Shown here piece after piece: positions 16,120 through 25,120 of a stretch of DNA of 64,000 nt. This stretch comes from M3007 sp964621185 (lineage in GTDB: Bacteria; Bacteroidota; Bacteroidia; Chitinophagales; Saprospiraceae). Both the position numbers and the translations under genes were made by a program. The stretch lies in NCBI GenBank assembly GCA_964621185.1, contig CAZULM010000006.1, positions 62,001 to 126,000 on the forward strand, given 5' to 3'. Numbering within the stretch: the first letter of the stretch is position 1; the number at the start of each line of letters is the position of its first letter. Under the pieces are notes generated by a model. It did no database searches and was not told the origin of the DNA. It was given only the letters and a program-made list of their open reading frames with translations.

Positions 16120-19100
16120 ATGTTACCACAAACCAGGCACCTTTTGGTTGTGCTCGCCTTTTTCCTGCACAGCGTTCCTATTTTCGCACAGGGCGATATG
16201 GACTGCCCCTCGCCCACTTTTTTCAAAACATTCGGCAGCGAGACCGGCGCCGAATACGCCACGGCCATCCTGCGCCACAGCGACCAGCACCTGTACCTCA
16301 GCGGCCGCGACGGCAACAGGACATTTATCCAGAAAATGAACAGCTCCGGCGCGGTGGTCTGGAACCGGGAATTCTCGATCAACCAGTTCGAGCCAATGAC
16401 CCCCAGCGAGCTGATTGAAGACTCGGAGGGCATGATCGTCGGCTGCGGCACCCAGGGCTTTACCGGCCTGAGCAAGGGCTTCGTTTTCCGGTACAACCCG
16501 CTGACGAACGTGCTGCTCTGGGCGCATTCCATCTCCAGCAACAACCCCGTTGCTGCGGGCATCCTGGAGCACGGCCCGGGCGGCAACTTTATCTTTTACC
16601 AAACCATTGCGCTCAGCAGCGGCGAGAAAAGCATCGAAATAATCGAGATCGACCGGGCCACTGGTGTAATGAACCCCGGCTTAGCAAAGCGCTACCAGTA
16701 TATTTCTTCCGATGCCATTTCCAAAATGATCTATGTGAACGGCGCGCTCTATGCTTCCGGCACCAGCACCTGCATGTACGGCAACTTCAACCTGGTAAAC
16801 ACCCGGCAGCTGCTGGCCCGTTTCGACCCCGGCACCTTCAGCCCGATCTGGGCGCACCTCAACCACCTCGACACCCTGGCGCCCGTTTCTTTCCTCGGCC
16901 GCGACCTGCTGGCCGACACCAATGGCCTGGTATCCTGCTATGTGGGCTCCGACGAGTTCCAGATCGGCGGCGCCGGCAACGACACCATTTACCTGCAAAA
17001 GACCGATTTCAACGGCAACCTGCAATGGGTGCGCAGCTACAACGTGCAGGCCGGTGTGCTGAAACTGATCTCGGTGCCGGATGGCTACGTGATTTATGGG
17101 CAACAGGACGCCCAGCAGCACTTGGTGTTCAAAACCGACAAGAACGGCGTGCCGCTTTGGGGCAGGAAGCTGACGGAAAGCGGTTCCACAGCCATTGCTT
17201 CCAACAACTTCCCACCCAACCAGGCCATAGCTGCCGGCGATTCGCTTTATTTCACCGGCACCGCGGCAGCCAACAGCCTCGACGTTTTTCTGTGGAAACT
17301 ATACGCCGACGGCAGCATGGCCGAAACCTGCGACGCAACCGATACCCTGGCGGTGACATCGGCGCTGGTGGCCAACCCCTTCCGCACCATCGCCAATTTC
17401 ACACAGGTGTTCAGCACCGCCACGAGCGCGCCCGTTTCGCGCACCCTGCAGGACGTCCCGCTGGACCTGCACCAAATCTGCCCCGATTGCAACATGCCCG
17501 ACCCTTGCCCCGAAGACAACGATTTTGTGCTCACCATCCACGACGTATATTGCGAGCAGGGAAAGATAAACATGCAGTTCTCGTTCTGCGACCTCGAAGG
17601 CGGCCCGCTGCCGGCGCTGGACGTGACCTTTTACAATGCCAACCCTTTCACAGGGCCGGCGCTGGAGCTTGGCTCGTATTCCTACGGGCCTACCGCTGCC
17701 GACAGTTGCCGGGCAGAAGAGCTGACAGACCTGACCGCAAAGTTTGGCGCGGCGAACGTGCAAAACGGACTGCAAATTTTTGCCGTCGTGAACGTGCCGG
17801 GCGGCGCCGACACGCCCCTCGACACGCTCGATTTCCCCTTGTCGGGCGAGGCGGAGTGCAACTACCTGAACAACGTAGCCAGCTACACTTTGCAGTTCCC
17901 GGCAGCGCCGGTGCTGAACCTCGGCCCAGACCAGAGCGTGTGCCCCAACCAAGTGGCAATCCTGAATGCCGGCCCCGGCTTTTACCGCTACCAGTGGTCG
18001 AACGGCATGACAACCCAATCGATCACGGCCAATTTCTCCAGCTCGTTCCGCGTAACGGTGACCGATTTTTGTGGTTTCCGGCAAACAGACACGGTGGCGG
18101 TGACCATACTGCAAACGCCACAGTTGACTGAAAACGGCTCTTTTTGTCCGGGGAAATCCGTGACCATTCGCGGCTATACCTTCAACCAGCCGGGCGTGTT
18201 CCAGCAGACCCTTCCCGGGCTGAACAACGATTGCGACACCACCGTGACCTTTTTTATCACGGCATTGCCCTACGAAACGCGCAATGAAGTGGTGCGCTTT
18301 TGCCCTGGCGATACGGTGGTGATCAACGGCATCCCCTATTTTGAGTCCGGGCTTGCCAAGGATACCCTGGCGGGCAATGTCGGCTGCGATACCATCGTGT
18401 TCTATTTCGTATCCGAGCTGCCCTCGCCGTTCCGCTTCGACACGGCCTATATCTGTCCGGGCGATTCAGTACTGGTGGGCAATACCTATTATTCGCAGCC
18501 AGGGCTGGTGTTCGACACCATCCCGAGCCTTGGGCCGATCGGCTGTGACACCATTATCCGGGTGGAGATATTTTTGCTGCAAAACATCTTGGTGCAAGAA
18601 ACGATAGAATTCTGCCCGGGGTCGAGCGTGACCATTTTTGGGGAGGTTTACGACCAGCCGACCGTGCTCAGCTTCAACATACCCAGCAGCACCGGCGGCT
18701 GTGATACCCTGTTGGAATATACCCTGGCGTGGCTGCCCTCCCCGACTACCAGCGACACGGTAAAATTCTGTCAGGGCGGGTCGGTACAGCTCGGGGGCAA
18801 TACCTATACCGACCCTGGAACGGTGGAATTGACCTTAGCGGGCATGAACGGCGACTGTGATACCATCGCTACCTATATTTTGGAATGGCTGCCCACGCCC
18901 ACCCGTGCCGAAACAGTTTCTTTCTGTCCGGGCGATACCGTGGAAATCGGGGGCAACAGCTATACCGACCCCGGCACTGTACTGCTCAGCATCCCTGGCC
19001 TTGCCGGCGAATGTGACACGCTGGTCACCTACACCCTCGAATGGCTGCCTGGCCCTACCCGCGACGAAACCATCGCTTTCTGCCCCGGCCGTTCTGTTGA

Positions 19101-20673
19101 AATTGACGGGAACAGCTACACCATGCCCGGCACCGTGACGAGCATCGTGCCCGGCACCGGCAGCGGTTGCGACACACTGGTGACCTATACCCTGGAATGG
19201 CTGCCACAGGCCACCAAGGCTGAAACAATCTCGTTCTGCCCCGGCACTTCCGTGGAGATCAATGGCACGAGCTACAACCAGCCTGGCACCGTAATGGGCG
19301 CCCTGGCCGGCTCAGGCGACGATTGCGACACTCTGGTGACCTACACCCTGGCGTGGCTGCCCTACCAAACCGATGCGGAGACGCTCTCTTTCTGCCCCGG
19401 CACTTCGGTGAGCATCAACGGCGTGGCTTATACCCAGCCGGGAACGGTGTTGGACACCATCCCTTCCAGCACGGGCGGCTGCGATGTTGTCGTCACCTAT
19501 ACGCTGGTGTTCTCCAGCTTGCCCACCAAGGCGGAAACCCTGGAGTTCTGCAACGGCGCTTCCATCACCCTGGGCGGGCAAACCTACACCCAGCCGACAA
19601 CCGTCACCCTCACGGTTCCCGGCAGCGCGGGCGCCTGCGACACCATCGTTACCTACACGCTGCAGTACCTCGACCCGCCGCCTTCAGCGCTTACCCTAAC
19701 ATGCCCGACGAACGTAACCGTGATCACGATACCCGGCACGGGGCCTGTCGCCGCCAACTACGGCGCCCCGACAGCCATGAGCGATTGTATTTGCCCTGGA
19801 ATTGCCATCACGCGCACAGCTGGCCCGGCTTCCGGGAGCCTGTTTTCGCCCGGCATGACGGAGGTGTGTTTCACGGCAAAAGACAGTTGCGGCAGCACGG
19901 CTTCCTGCTGCTTCAATGTTACGGTGCGGGAAGAATTGCCCTGCGACACCAAGGTGATCGGCTGTATCAAATACGATTTGCTGGGTATTACCAAAGATGC
20001 CCTCAACCGCCATACCTACCGCATCCGGGTGACGAATTCCTGCGCCAACAAATTGATTTACACGGCCATACAACTGCCCAACGCGGTGACGGCGGTTCGA
20101 CCTGCCAACGATGCCATTTACGAAGCGCCCGAAGGACAGGACTATTTGGTGCGCAACCCCAACTACTCGCCGTTCTATTCCATCCGCTTCAAATCGACGA
20201 CAGACAGCATCGCCAACGGGCAGTCGTCCACCCTCGTTTATACCCTGCCGCCGCAGAGCCAGCCGCAGTACATCCATGTCATCACGCGCTTAGCCACACA
20301 GCAGTACTACGAAGCACACCTCAATACCTTCAACTGCCCCGTCGGGGTATCGGCACAAGGCAATGACAGCGACAACCGCAGCGCCGAGACTCCTGCTTCC
20401 GGGCAGCTGCTGCGCGCGGAGAAAGCCATGCTGCTGTTCCCCAACCCGAGCAGCGGCTTGCTCTTTGCCGACTTGTCGGATTGGGAAGGGGAAACCTTGA
20501 GCATACGGGTGCTGGATAGCCGCGGGCAGTTGGTGCAGTCGAAAAAGCTGGTAGCCGGCGCCGATGCCCAGCAAATGCAATTGCCCGAGGCGCTGCCGGG
20601 CGGGCTGTATTTCTTAGAGATCAGGACGGCGGAAGGTGAGATGAATGTGGGGAGGTTTGTGGTGGAGCGTTAG
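16120..20673 (+). CDS. giant type IX cargo adhesin with ten two-cysteine repeats and an HYR domain
   Basis: A 1517-residue protein. I start it at MLPQTRHLLVVLAFFLHSVPIFAQ, since the 18 codons upstream only extend the signal peptide. The first 450 residues are a propeller-like region of delta-60/SBBP type (IQKMNSSGAVVWNREFS, LQKTDFNGNLQWVRSY, FKTDKNGVPLWGRKL). A linker domain (NDFVLTIHDVYCEQGKINMQF) and a PKD/Ig-like SPKD segment (NLGPDQSVCPNQVAILN) precede ten repeats of about 51 residues built on FCPGxSVxIxG, Y-x-x-PGT, CDTxVTYTLxWLP. An HYR domain (LTCPTNVTV to SCCFNVTV), a DUF-like beta domain and a type IX sorting domain (LFPNPSSGLLFADL to GRFVVER) end it. I infer a surface adhesin. Confidence 0.85.
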   Translation: MLPQTRHLLVVLAFFLHSVPIFAQGDMDCPSPTFFKTFGSETGAEYATAILRHSDQHLYLSGRDGNRTFIQKMNSSGAVVWNREFSINQFEPMTPSELIEDSEGMIVGCGTQGFTGLSKGFVFRYNPLTNVLLWAHSISSNNPVAAGILEHGPGGNFIFYQTIALSSGEKSIEIIEIDRATGVMNPGLAKRYQYISSDAISKMIYVNGALYASGTSTCMYGNFNLVNTRQLLARFDPGTFSPIWAHLNHLDTLAPVSFLGRDLLADTNGLVSCYVGSDEFQIGGAGNDTIYLQKTDFNGNLQWVRSYNVQAGVLKLISVPDGYVIYGQQDAQQHLVFKTDKNGVPLWGRKLTESGSTAIASNNFPPNQAIAAGDSLYFTGTAAANSLDVFLWKLYADGSMAETCDATDTLAVTSALVANPFRTIANFTQVFSTATSAPVSRTLQDVPLDLHQICPDCNMPDPCPEDNDFVLTIHDVYCEQGKINMQFSFCDLEGGPLPALDVTFYNANPFTGPALELGSYSYGPTAADSCRAEELTDLTAKFGAANVQNGLQIFAVVNVPGGADTPLDTLDFPLSGEAECNYLNNVASYTLQFPAAPVLNLGPDQSVCPNQVAILNAGPGFYRYQWSNGMTTQSITANFSSSFRVTVTDFCGFRQTDTVAVTILQTPQLTENGSFCPGKSVTIRGYTFNQPGVFQQTLPGLNNDCDTTVTFFITALPYETRNEVVRFCPGDTVVINGIPYFESGLAKDTLAGNVGCDTIVFYFVSELPSPFRFDTAYICPGDSVLVGNTYYSQPGLVFDTIPSLGPIGCDTIIRVEIFLLQNILVQETIEFCPGSSVTIFGEVYDQPTVLSFNIPSSTGGCDTLLEYTLAWLPSPTTSDTVKFCQGGSVQLGGNTYTDPGTVELTLAGMNGDCDTIATYILEWLPTPTRAETVSFCPGDTVEIGGNSYTDPGTVLLSIPGLAGECDTLVTYTLEWLPGPTRDETIAFCPGRSVEIDGNSYTMPGTVTSIVPGTGSGCDTLVTYTLEWLPQATKAETISFCPGTSVEINGTSYNQPGTVMGALAGSGDDCDTLVTYTLAWLPYQTDAETLSFCPGTSVSINGVAYTQPGTVLDTIPSSTGGCDVVVTYTLVFSSLPTKAETLEFCNGASITLGGQTYTQPTTVTLTVPGSAGACDTIVTYTLQYLDPPPSALTLTCPTNVTVITIPGTGPVAANYGAPTAMSDCICPGIAITRTAGPASGSLFSPGMTEVCFTAKDSCGSTASCCFNVTVREELPCDTKVIGCIKYDLLGITKDALNRHTYRIRVTNSCANKLIYTAIQLPNAVTAVRPANDAIYEAPEGQDYLVRNPNYSPFYSIRFKSTTDSIANGQSSTLVYTLPPQSQPQYIHVITRLATQQYYEAHLNTFNCPVGVSAQGNDSDNRSAETPASGQLLRAEKAMLLFPNPSSGLLFADLSDWEGETLSIRVLDSRGQLVQSKKLVAGADAQQMQLPEALPGGLYFLEIRTAEGEMNVGRFVVER
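18142..19675 (+). repeat. ten in-frame ~153-bp repeats in the giant adhesin
   Basis: Ten successive units, each with a Cys in FCPG and a second Cys in CDT about 30 residues later. Units 6-9 are the most alike. At DNA level the units are diverged, so the array is old rather than freshly amplified. Confidence 0.85.
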
Positions 20674-20692
20674 GTTGGGTTTCACATAGGCT

Positions 20693-20820
20693 ATTCACTA
20701 CAGAGGGCGCAGGGTTGCGCAGAGGTTTCACAGAGGTTTGTTTTGAACATTCTAAAAAAAGCGGCAAGCTGCTTTTACGCTGTGAAACCTTTGCGTAACG
20801 CTGCGTCCTCTGTGGTGAAT
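20693..20820. repeat. long imperfect inverted repeat after the adhesin gene
   Basis: Two 40-base arms (20693-20732 and 20781-20820) are complementary with five mismatches. Both contain CACAGAGG and GGTTTCACA words. It could fold into a hairpin with a 48-base loop and may act as a transcript end for the adhesin gene. The gap 20674-20980 holds no gene. Confidence 0.7.
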
Positions 20821-20980
20821 AAACCGGTGCAAATCATTGGTTGTTTACACTTTGAAAGAAATTGGTAATATTTTGAAACCAAAATCCGTCAAAGGGTTAA
20901 TATATTTGTCCTGGAGCGCCAGGAGATGATCTTTTCGCAAACCACTTTTCGTTGGGCATAGCAGTAGCTTTTTTTATTCA

Positions 20981-22033
20981 TCATTTTGCAAATTTTTCAA
21001 ATGTTACTCCATTGAATTTATACGCCCCGTTTTCGTGTGTTCCAAGCCAAAGGTCGCCATTGTTGTCTTTATAAATGCTGAATAGTGTAATGTCTTTTGA
21101 TTCGTCTTGAACGGCATAATGTGTAATTTTTGTTCCATCATATTTCCAAACGCCATTACGATAGGTTACAAACCATAAATTATTATTGTTGTCTCTTACT
21201 GTTGAAAGGTACTCATCCAAATTGCTGTCTTTTTTCTCATCTAAACCGCCTATGCTTTCATGTCTTGTGTAAAATTTATTGCTTTTTAATGTTGCGCTGT
21301 CGTAAATACTATAACGATATTCGGTATTGAACCAAAAGTCGCCATTTCTGTCCTCCGTAATTGAACGCACTCCGTTTGCACCTTCGTTGCGAAATTCTGT
21401 CACATCCTCTTCTGTAATCCATGAAAATGATTTCCCATCGTAACGACAGACTCCAACAGGGTTTGTACCAAACCAAATATTTCCTTTCTTGTCTTTATAA
21501 ATGCTGTAAATACCAAAAGGATTGGGCAGGTTTGGTGGTTTAGGCAATTGCAATTCATATAAAGTAGTACCGCCGTCATACCGATATATTTTATTCTCAT
21601 TTTCATAAGAATGTCTAAACCACATATCTGTTGGTTTAAGTTGCCAATCATTGCTGGAGATTGCCGATAATGTCGTAAATGTATTTCCGTCAAACTTGGT
21701 TATCGCAGAACTTGGGTGGCAACTGGTGAAATATAGGTTGCCAGATTTATCTTCTTTTATTTCGTCAATTCTATTGCTTGGCAAACCATGCTTTGTAGTA
21801 AAATTAATCAATGTCTTTCTGTCATATCTATACAGTCCCGTTTCCCAACTTCCAAACCAATAAATATCCTTTTTGTCTTGATAAATAACCATTATGCTGG
21901 TACCAAGTTCTGTTACTGTATCGCCTTTTACAATATTGTCAGTTTTAGCCTGTTGGTTAGTGGTCTGTCCCTTACAAGATGTCAATAAAACCAATGTGAT
22001 GAAAAATGTGATTATGTTCAATTTTATTGTCAT
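20981..22033 (-). CDS. two-component-regulator propeller lipoprotein (sensor half only)
   Basis: A 350-residue protein. I start it at MTIKLNIITFFITLVLLTSCKG, whose LLTSC lipobox marks a lipoprotein; the 27 codons before it are low-complexity. The body is a series of reg_prop propeller repeats: IYQDKKDIYWFGSWETGLYRYD, IKEDKSGNLYFTSC, IYKDKKGNIWFGTNPVGVCRYDGKSF, ITEDRNGDFWFNTEY, VRDNNNNLWFVTYRNGVWKYDG, IYKDNNGDLWLGTHENGAYKFNG. Such propellers normally form the periplasmic sensor of hybrid histidine kinases. Here the protein stops after the propeller, with no TM helix, kinase or DNA-binding domain. The gene is clearly AT-richer than its neighbours. The upstream region carries a dispersed repeat (22059-22163). 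I infer an orphan periplasmic binding lipoprotein, perhaps acquired. Confidence 0.85.
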   Translation of the reverse strand: MTIKLNIITFFITLVLLTSCKGQTTNQQAKTDNIVKGDTVTELGTSIMVIYQDKKDIYWFGSWETGLYRYDRKTLINFTTKHGLPSNRIDEIKEDKSGNLYFTSCHPSSAITKFDGNTFTTLSAISSNDWQLKPTDMWFRHSYENENKIYRYDGGTTLYELQLPKPPNLPNPFGIYSIYKDKKGNIWFGTNPVGVCRYDGKSFSWITEEDVTEFRNEGANGVRSITEDRNGDFWFNTEYRYSIYDSATLKSNKFYTRHESIGGLDEKKDSNLDEYLSTVRDNNNNLWFVTYRNGVWKYDGTKITHYAVQDESKDITLFSIYKDNNGDLWLGTHENGAYKFNGVTFEKFAK

Positions 22034-22058
22034 CTGTTTGGGTTTTGTATTGTTGTTA

Positions 22059-22163
22059 TACCTGGATTTGGATGGATTTGAAGGATTGATGGATGCTGAA
22101 AGGCTGATTTTCAACAGATTACAGACGTTCCATTTTCACAACCACTTAGCGTTGGCTATATAT
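22059..22163. repeat. dispersed repeat family 2, copy upstream of the propeller lipoprotein
   Basis: About 105 bases with blocks GGATTTGAAGGATTGATGGA and TTTTCACAACCACTTAGCG, then TTGGCTAT. An inverse-orientation copy lies at 57037-57140. A partial copy (the CAACCACTT...TTGGCTAT part) is at 11432-11475, and the GGATTTGAAGGAT part sits before bamA at 45338. At 22 kb, 45 kb and 57 kb the block lies immediately upstream of a gene in the same relative orientation. Confidence 0.65.
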
Positions 22164-22238
22164 TAGTTACAGTGAACGGTACCACTGCCGACGTGCCGAC
22201 GCTTAGGAGGCATGATAGGTAGTGGATAGTCGGGCGAT

Positions 22239-23051
22239 TTATATCATATTTTTTTCGCCGTCTGATAGACCGGTTGCTTTCTTTATATCAGCGTTTGACA
22301 AACCCATTGCTTTCAAATTTTTGGCCACTTCCATAATTGCATCTGTCGCTGCTTTTTCTCGTTCCCCACGCTCATCCTGCTCCTTAATCGTAACATTATC
22401 ATAAGCCTTTAACTCTTCCTTGCTCCATTGGTATTTATCTGCTTCTAAAAAGGCAGTTTTTAACCCCTCGTCCTCATTGGCAAAATCAGGGATAACTTTC
22501 AATTCTTCTGAATGCTTGATGAAATAAGTCCATTTGTCAATTGGAGTTTCCAATTCGTGTATTTCTTTTATGAACTTGGGCAATTCGATGAATGAAAACT
22601 GAATATCTTTCATCAAATGCTCACTGGTCACCTTGTTCATTATCAAGTGTCGGGTGTGGTAGTCAGTATCTGTTCCAAAAGGGAAATCCAGAATTCCGAT
22701 AAAGTAAGCAGGATGCAGTAGTGGGTAGTCTTCTCCTTTATCTATTTGCATGGAGTAGTCTCGCGAGATGTAATATTGTACTCTCTTGTCGAAGCCAGTT
22801 TTATCAGCTACCTGCATTTCTACCACGAACTTCCGCCCCGACTGGTCAGTTGCCCGAACGTCGAGAATAGTAGCCTTTTCCCCAGCGATGCGCGGAAACT
22901 GGTAGGGGTTGGCTATGGATACGCTGACGACTTGGTGATCTCCTTTCAACTCCAAAGAAGCGTTTAAAAACGATATGAGCGGAGCCGTTTTCTGCTCGTT
23001 GCCGAAAATCTTGCGGAAAGCGATGTCATTTTTTATGTCTGCGAACTGCAT
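22239..23051 (-). CDS. Rpn/PD-(D/E)XK nuclease family protein (putative transposase-like)
   Basis: A 270-residue protein of the Rpn/TIGR01784 family, once called PDDEXK_2 transposases. It opens with the typical FADIKNDIAFRKIFGNEQKTAPLISFLNA. The nuclease core is visible as Asp64 in ATILDVRATD, then Glu78-x-Gln80 in FVVEMQVAD, and a conserved FDKRVQYYISRDYSMQI. The C-terminus has the helical tail of the family with a charged coiled coil and a helix-turn-helix-like end (LKAMGLSNADIKKATGLSDGE). E. coli Rpn proteins are DNA endonucleases that raise RecA-independent recombination. Members also act in phage defence. There are no terminal repeats or target duplications around it. It is AT-rich like its neighbour, so probably horizontally acquired. 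Confidence 0.9.
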   Translation of the reverse strand: MQFADIKNDIAFRKIFGNEQKTAPLISFLNASLELKGDHQVVSVSIANPYQFPRIAGEKATILDVRATDQSGRKFVVEMQVADKTGFDKRVQYYISRDYSMQIDKGEDYPLLHPAYFIGILDFPFGTDTDYHTRHLIMNKVTSEHLMKDIQFSFIELPKFIKEIHELETPIDKWTYFIKHSEELKVIPDFANEDEGLKTAFLEADKYQWSKEELKAYDNVTIKEQDERGEREKAATDAIMEVAKNLKAMGLSNADIKKATGLSDGEKNMI

Positions 23052-23158
23052 GGCAAGTGATATTTTACCACAAAATTACGGGTTTTAAAGCACTCTTAGG
23101 GGTTTTTGTTCGCGTTTTTAAAATATTTTGTTTTATTGTTTTTTTGCCCAATTACGGA

Positions 23159-23219
23159 TTACCCGCAACCAACGACTAAGTAACTTTCAATTTTTCACTT
23201 AGTCGTCCGTTGCGGGTAA
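23159..23219. repeat. inverted repeat before the Rpn gene
   Basis: TTACCCGCAAC..ACGACTAAGT and its inverse form two 23-base arms (23159-23181 and 23197-23219) with two mismatches and a 15-base loop. It lies about 110 bases upstream of the Rpn start. The remaining gap 23052-23459 holds a terminator and no gene. Confidence 0.75.
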
Positions 23220-23393
23220 GTAGCCAATGCCCGTCCCATGCTTCACACCCCGGCAAAAAACACCAAATGCGCCCACCCAAACCCAGGCGCGCGCATTTGC
23301 CATCCAATCGAATTTCAGGGATATTCAGTTTCATAAGACGTGTTTAAACCCTGCAAATATAAACGCAAAAGCCAATAAACAAGGGCACGAAGC

Positions 23394-23431
23394 AAAAAAA
23401 TCCCCAGCCTGCCACAACAAGCTGGGGATTT
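23394..23431 (-). terminator. intrinsic terminator of the M23 peptidase gene
   Basis: AAATCCCCAGC and GCTGGGGATTT form an 11-pair stem. On the minus strand it continues into a run of seven T. It lies 29 bases past the stop. Confidence 0.85.
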
Positions 23432-23459
23432 CAGAAAACCCAAAAAAGGAGAACAAACC

Positions 23460-24872
23460 TTACGGCGCCGTATGCACCTTCTCCAACCCATGCTTCTCCT
23501 TGCTCAACTCATCGTGCGTCCGGTATTGTACGCTGTTGAGCAGTTGCAACAGTTCGTCGCGGGCAACTTTGTACTCTTCCAGCAACGGGCCTTTGATAGG
23601 CTCGGGCTGTGGGAGGTTCAGGCGCAATGGGTCCACTTCCACGCCGTTTTTCCAAAAGCGGAAACAGCAGTGTGGCCCGGTTGCCAGCCCCGTGGAGCCG
23701 ACGTAACCTATCGTTTGGCCTTGCGCCACGCGCGTACCCGGGCGCAAGCCTTTGGCATAGCTGCTCATGTGCAGGTATTGGGTGCTGTAGGTAGCGTCGT
23801 GGCGGATCTTCACGTAGATGCCGTTCCCGCCCCTGCGTCCAGCTTCCACCACAGTGCCTTCCGCCACCGACATGATGGGCGTACCGGTGGGCGCTGCGTA
23901 ATCGGTGCCGCGGTGCGCTTTCACGTATCCCAGTACCGGGTGCATGCGCCGCAGGTTGTAGCGGCTTGATATGCGGGAGAATTTTACGGGCGACTTCAAA
24001 AACGCCTTGCGGGCCGGGCGGCCATCGAAATCGTAGTAGTTGGTCTTGTTGCCTTCTTTTTCAAAGTTGAAGGCATGGGACTCCTTTCCGTCGCGTTCGT
24101 ACACCGCGGCGAGTATCTTGCCCGTACCAACGGCTTTGCCTTCCACATAATGCTGCTCGAAAACAACTTTGAAGCGGTCGCCTACCTTTTGGTGGTAAAA
24201 ATCGACTGAGGAAGACAGCAGGTCGATCATGCCGTCGGCTAATTCGTCGTTGAGGCCGTTGTCGGTAAGCGCTTGCCAGAAATTGGTTTCCAGCACCCCG
24301 GAAGCAGCCACGATTTCTGTTTTCACGGCGCGCTTTACAACTTCTACACCAAATGGCTCCTGCAAGTTGAACAGGACATACTCGTAAGGCGAAGGCTCAT
24401 ACACCATGAATTGCGGCGAAGCCGAACCTGCCATTGTCAGGAAATTCAGGGTGCGGCCCATGCGCAGGGAAGTAATGTTGAATTTCCCCTTGCATTGCTC
24501 CACGAGCTGGTGCACCTGCGGGTAGCTCATGCCCTGCTTGATCAGGATTTCGCCCAGGATGTCGCCCGAGCGCAGCTCCACTTCGGCGAGCTGGAACTCG
24601 TCCATGGCAAAGCCCCAGCGCATGTTCTGCGGCACCACGGGCAAGGCATCGAGTTTGGGCTGCGCAAATATCAGTCCGGCCGACTGGCTGCTGAATTGGA
24701 ACTGGAGGGTGGCGGCGAAAATGCCTATGGAGATCAGGCTGCCGGCGATGGCCAAATTTCTCTTTTGGGAAACAAATCCCCTTACGCGTCGCAACCAAGG
24801 CTCCGACTTATTACTGTTTGGATTCACTATTTTGCTTCGATTAGAATGGCTTAATGAATACTGTCTTCGCAT
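23460..24872 (-). CDS. M23 family metallopeptidase, membrane-anchored (peptidoglycan hydrolase)
   Basis: A 470-residue protein. I choose the ATG at 24872 (MRRQYSLSHS); the frame extends upstream only to a TTG. A single N-terminal membrane helix (LAIAGSLISIGIFAATLQF) is followed by a periplasmic region with an OapA/LysM-like half (LRSGDILGEILIKQGMSYPQVHQLVEQCKG) and a C-terminal M23 domain. The metal site is visible as His320/Asp324 in HRGTDYAAP and His401 in TGPHCCFRFWKNG. The position that is usually the third zinc ligand (GPHLH) is Cys403. M23 enzymes cut peptide crosslinks in peptidoglycan. I recall Cys at this site in other Bacteroidota members, so it may still bind zinc. It is divergent from the ggt gene and ends at a strong terminator. 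Confidence 0.9.
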   Translation of the reverse strand: MRRQYSLSHSNRSKIVNPNSNKSEPWLRRVRGFVSQKRNLAIAGSLISIGIFAATLQFQFSSQSAGLIFAQPKLDALPVVPQNMRWGFAMDEFQLAEVELRSGDILGEILIKQGMSYPQVHQLVEQCKGKFNITSLRMGRTLNFLTMAGSASPQFMVYEPSPYEYVLFNLQEPFGVEVVKRAVKTEIVAASGVLETNFWQALTDNGLNDELADGMIDLLSSSVDFYHQKVGDRFKVVFEQHYVEGKAVGTGKILAAVYERDGKESHAFNFEKEGNKTNYYDFDGRPARKAFLKSPVKFSRISSRYNLRRMHPVLGYVKAHRGTDYAAPTGTPIMSVAEGTVVEAGRRGGNGIYVKIRHDATYSTQYLHMSSYAKGLRPGTRVAQGQTIGYVGSTGLATGPHCCFRFWKNGVEVDPLRLNLPQPEPIKGPLLEEYKVARDELLQLLNSVQYRTHDELSKEKHGLEKVHTAP

Positions 24873-25002
24873 CGGGGCTGGGGCAAAAATAGAATGGCAT
24901 TTGAGTTTTTTGTCAATTATCGCCAATATTTAACCAACACCCGCCAACCAAGGCTTCCCACAATTGTTGATAACCTTTGTTTCCCAAGAATTTTCAGGGC
25001 CG

Positions 25003-25050
25003 TAACTTTGGGCTTTTAAGCGCCCTTTTTGCCAAAATTCCCTACGTTTG
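25003..25050 (+). promoter_or_regulatory. candidate promoter boxes before ggt
   Basis: Two perfect TAnnTTTG boxes, TAACTTTG (25003-25010) and TACGTTTG (25043-25050), lie 111 and 71 bases before the ggt start. Neither has an upstream TTTG at the ideal 19-21 spacing, so this is tentative. Confidence 0.35.
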
Positions 25051-25120
25051 CAGCCCGAAAACCAAGTTTTGACATTTTCACGCGCTTTTCCGCAAACAAT
25101 CCGGGGACAAGATATTTTCC

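Noticed and set aside
18142..19675. Possible CRISPR or satellite array
   Set aside because: The periodicity is a protein repeat in a continuous reading frame, diverged at DNA level.
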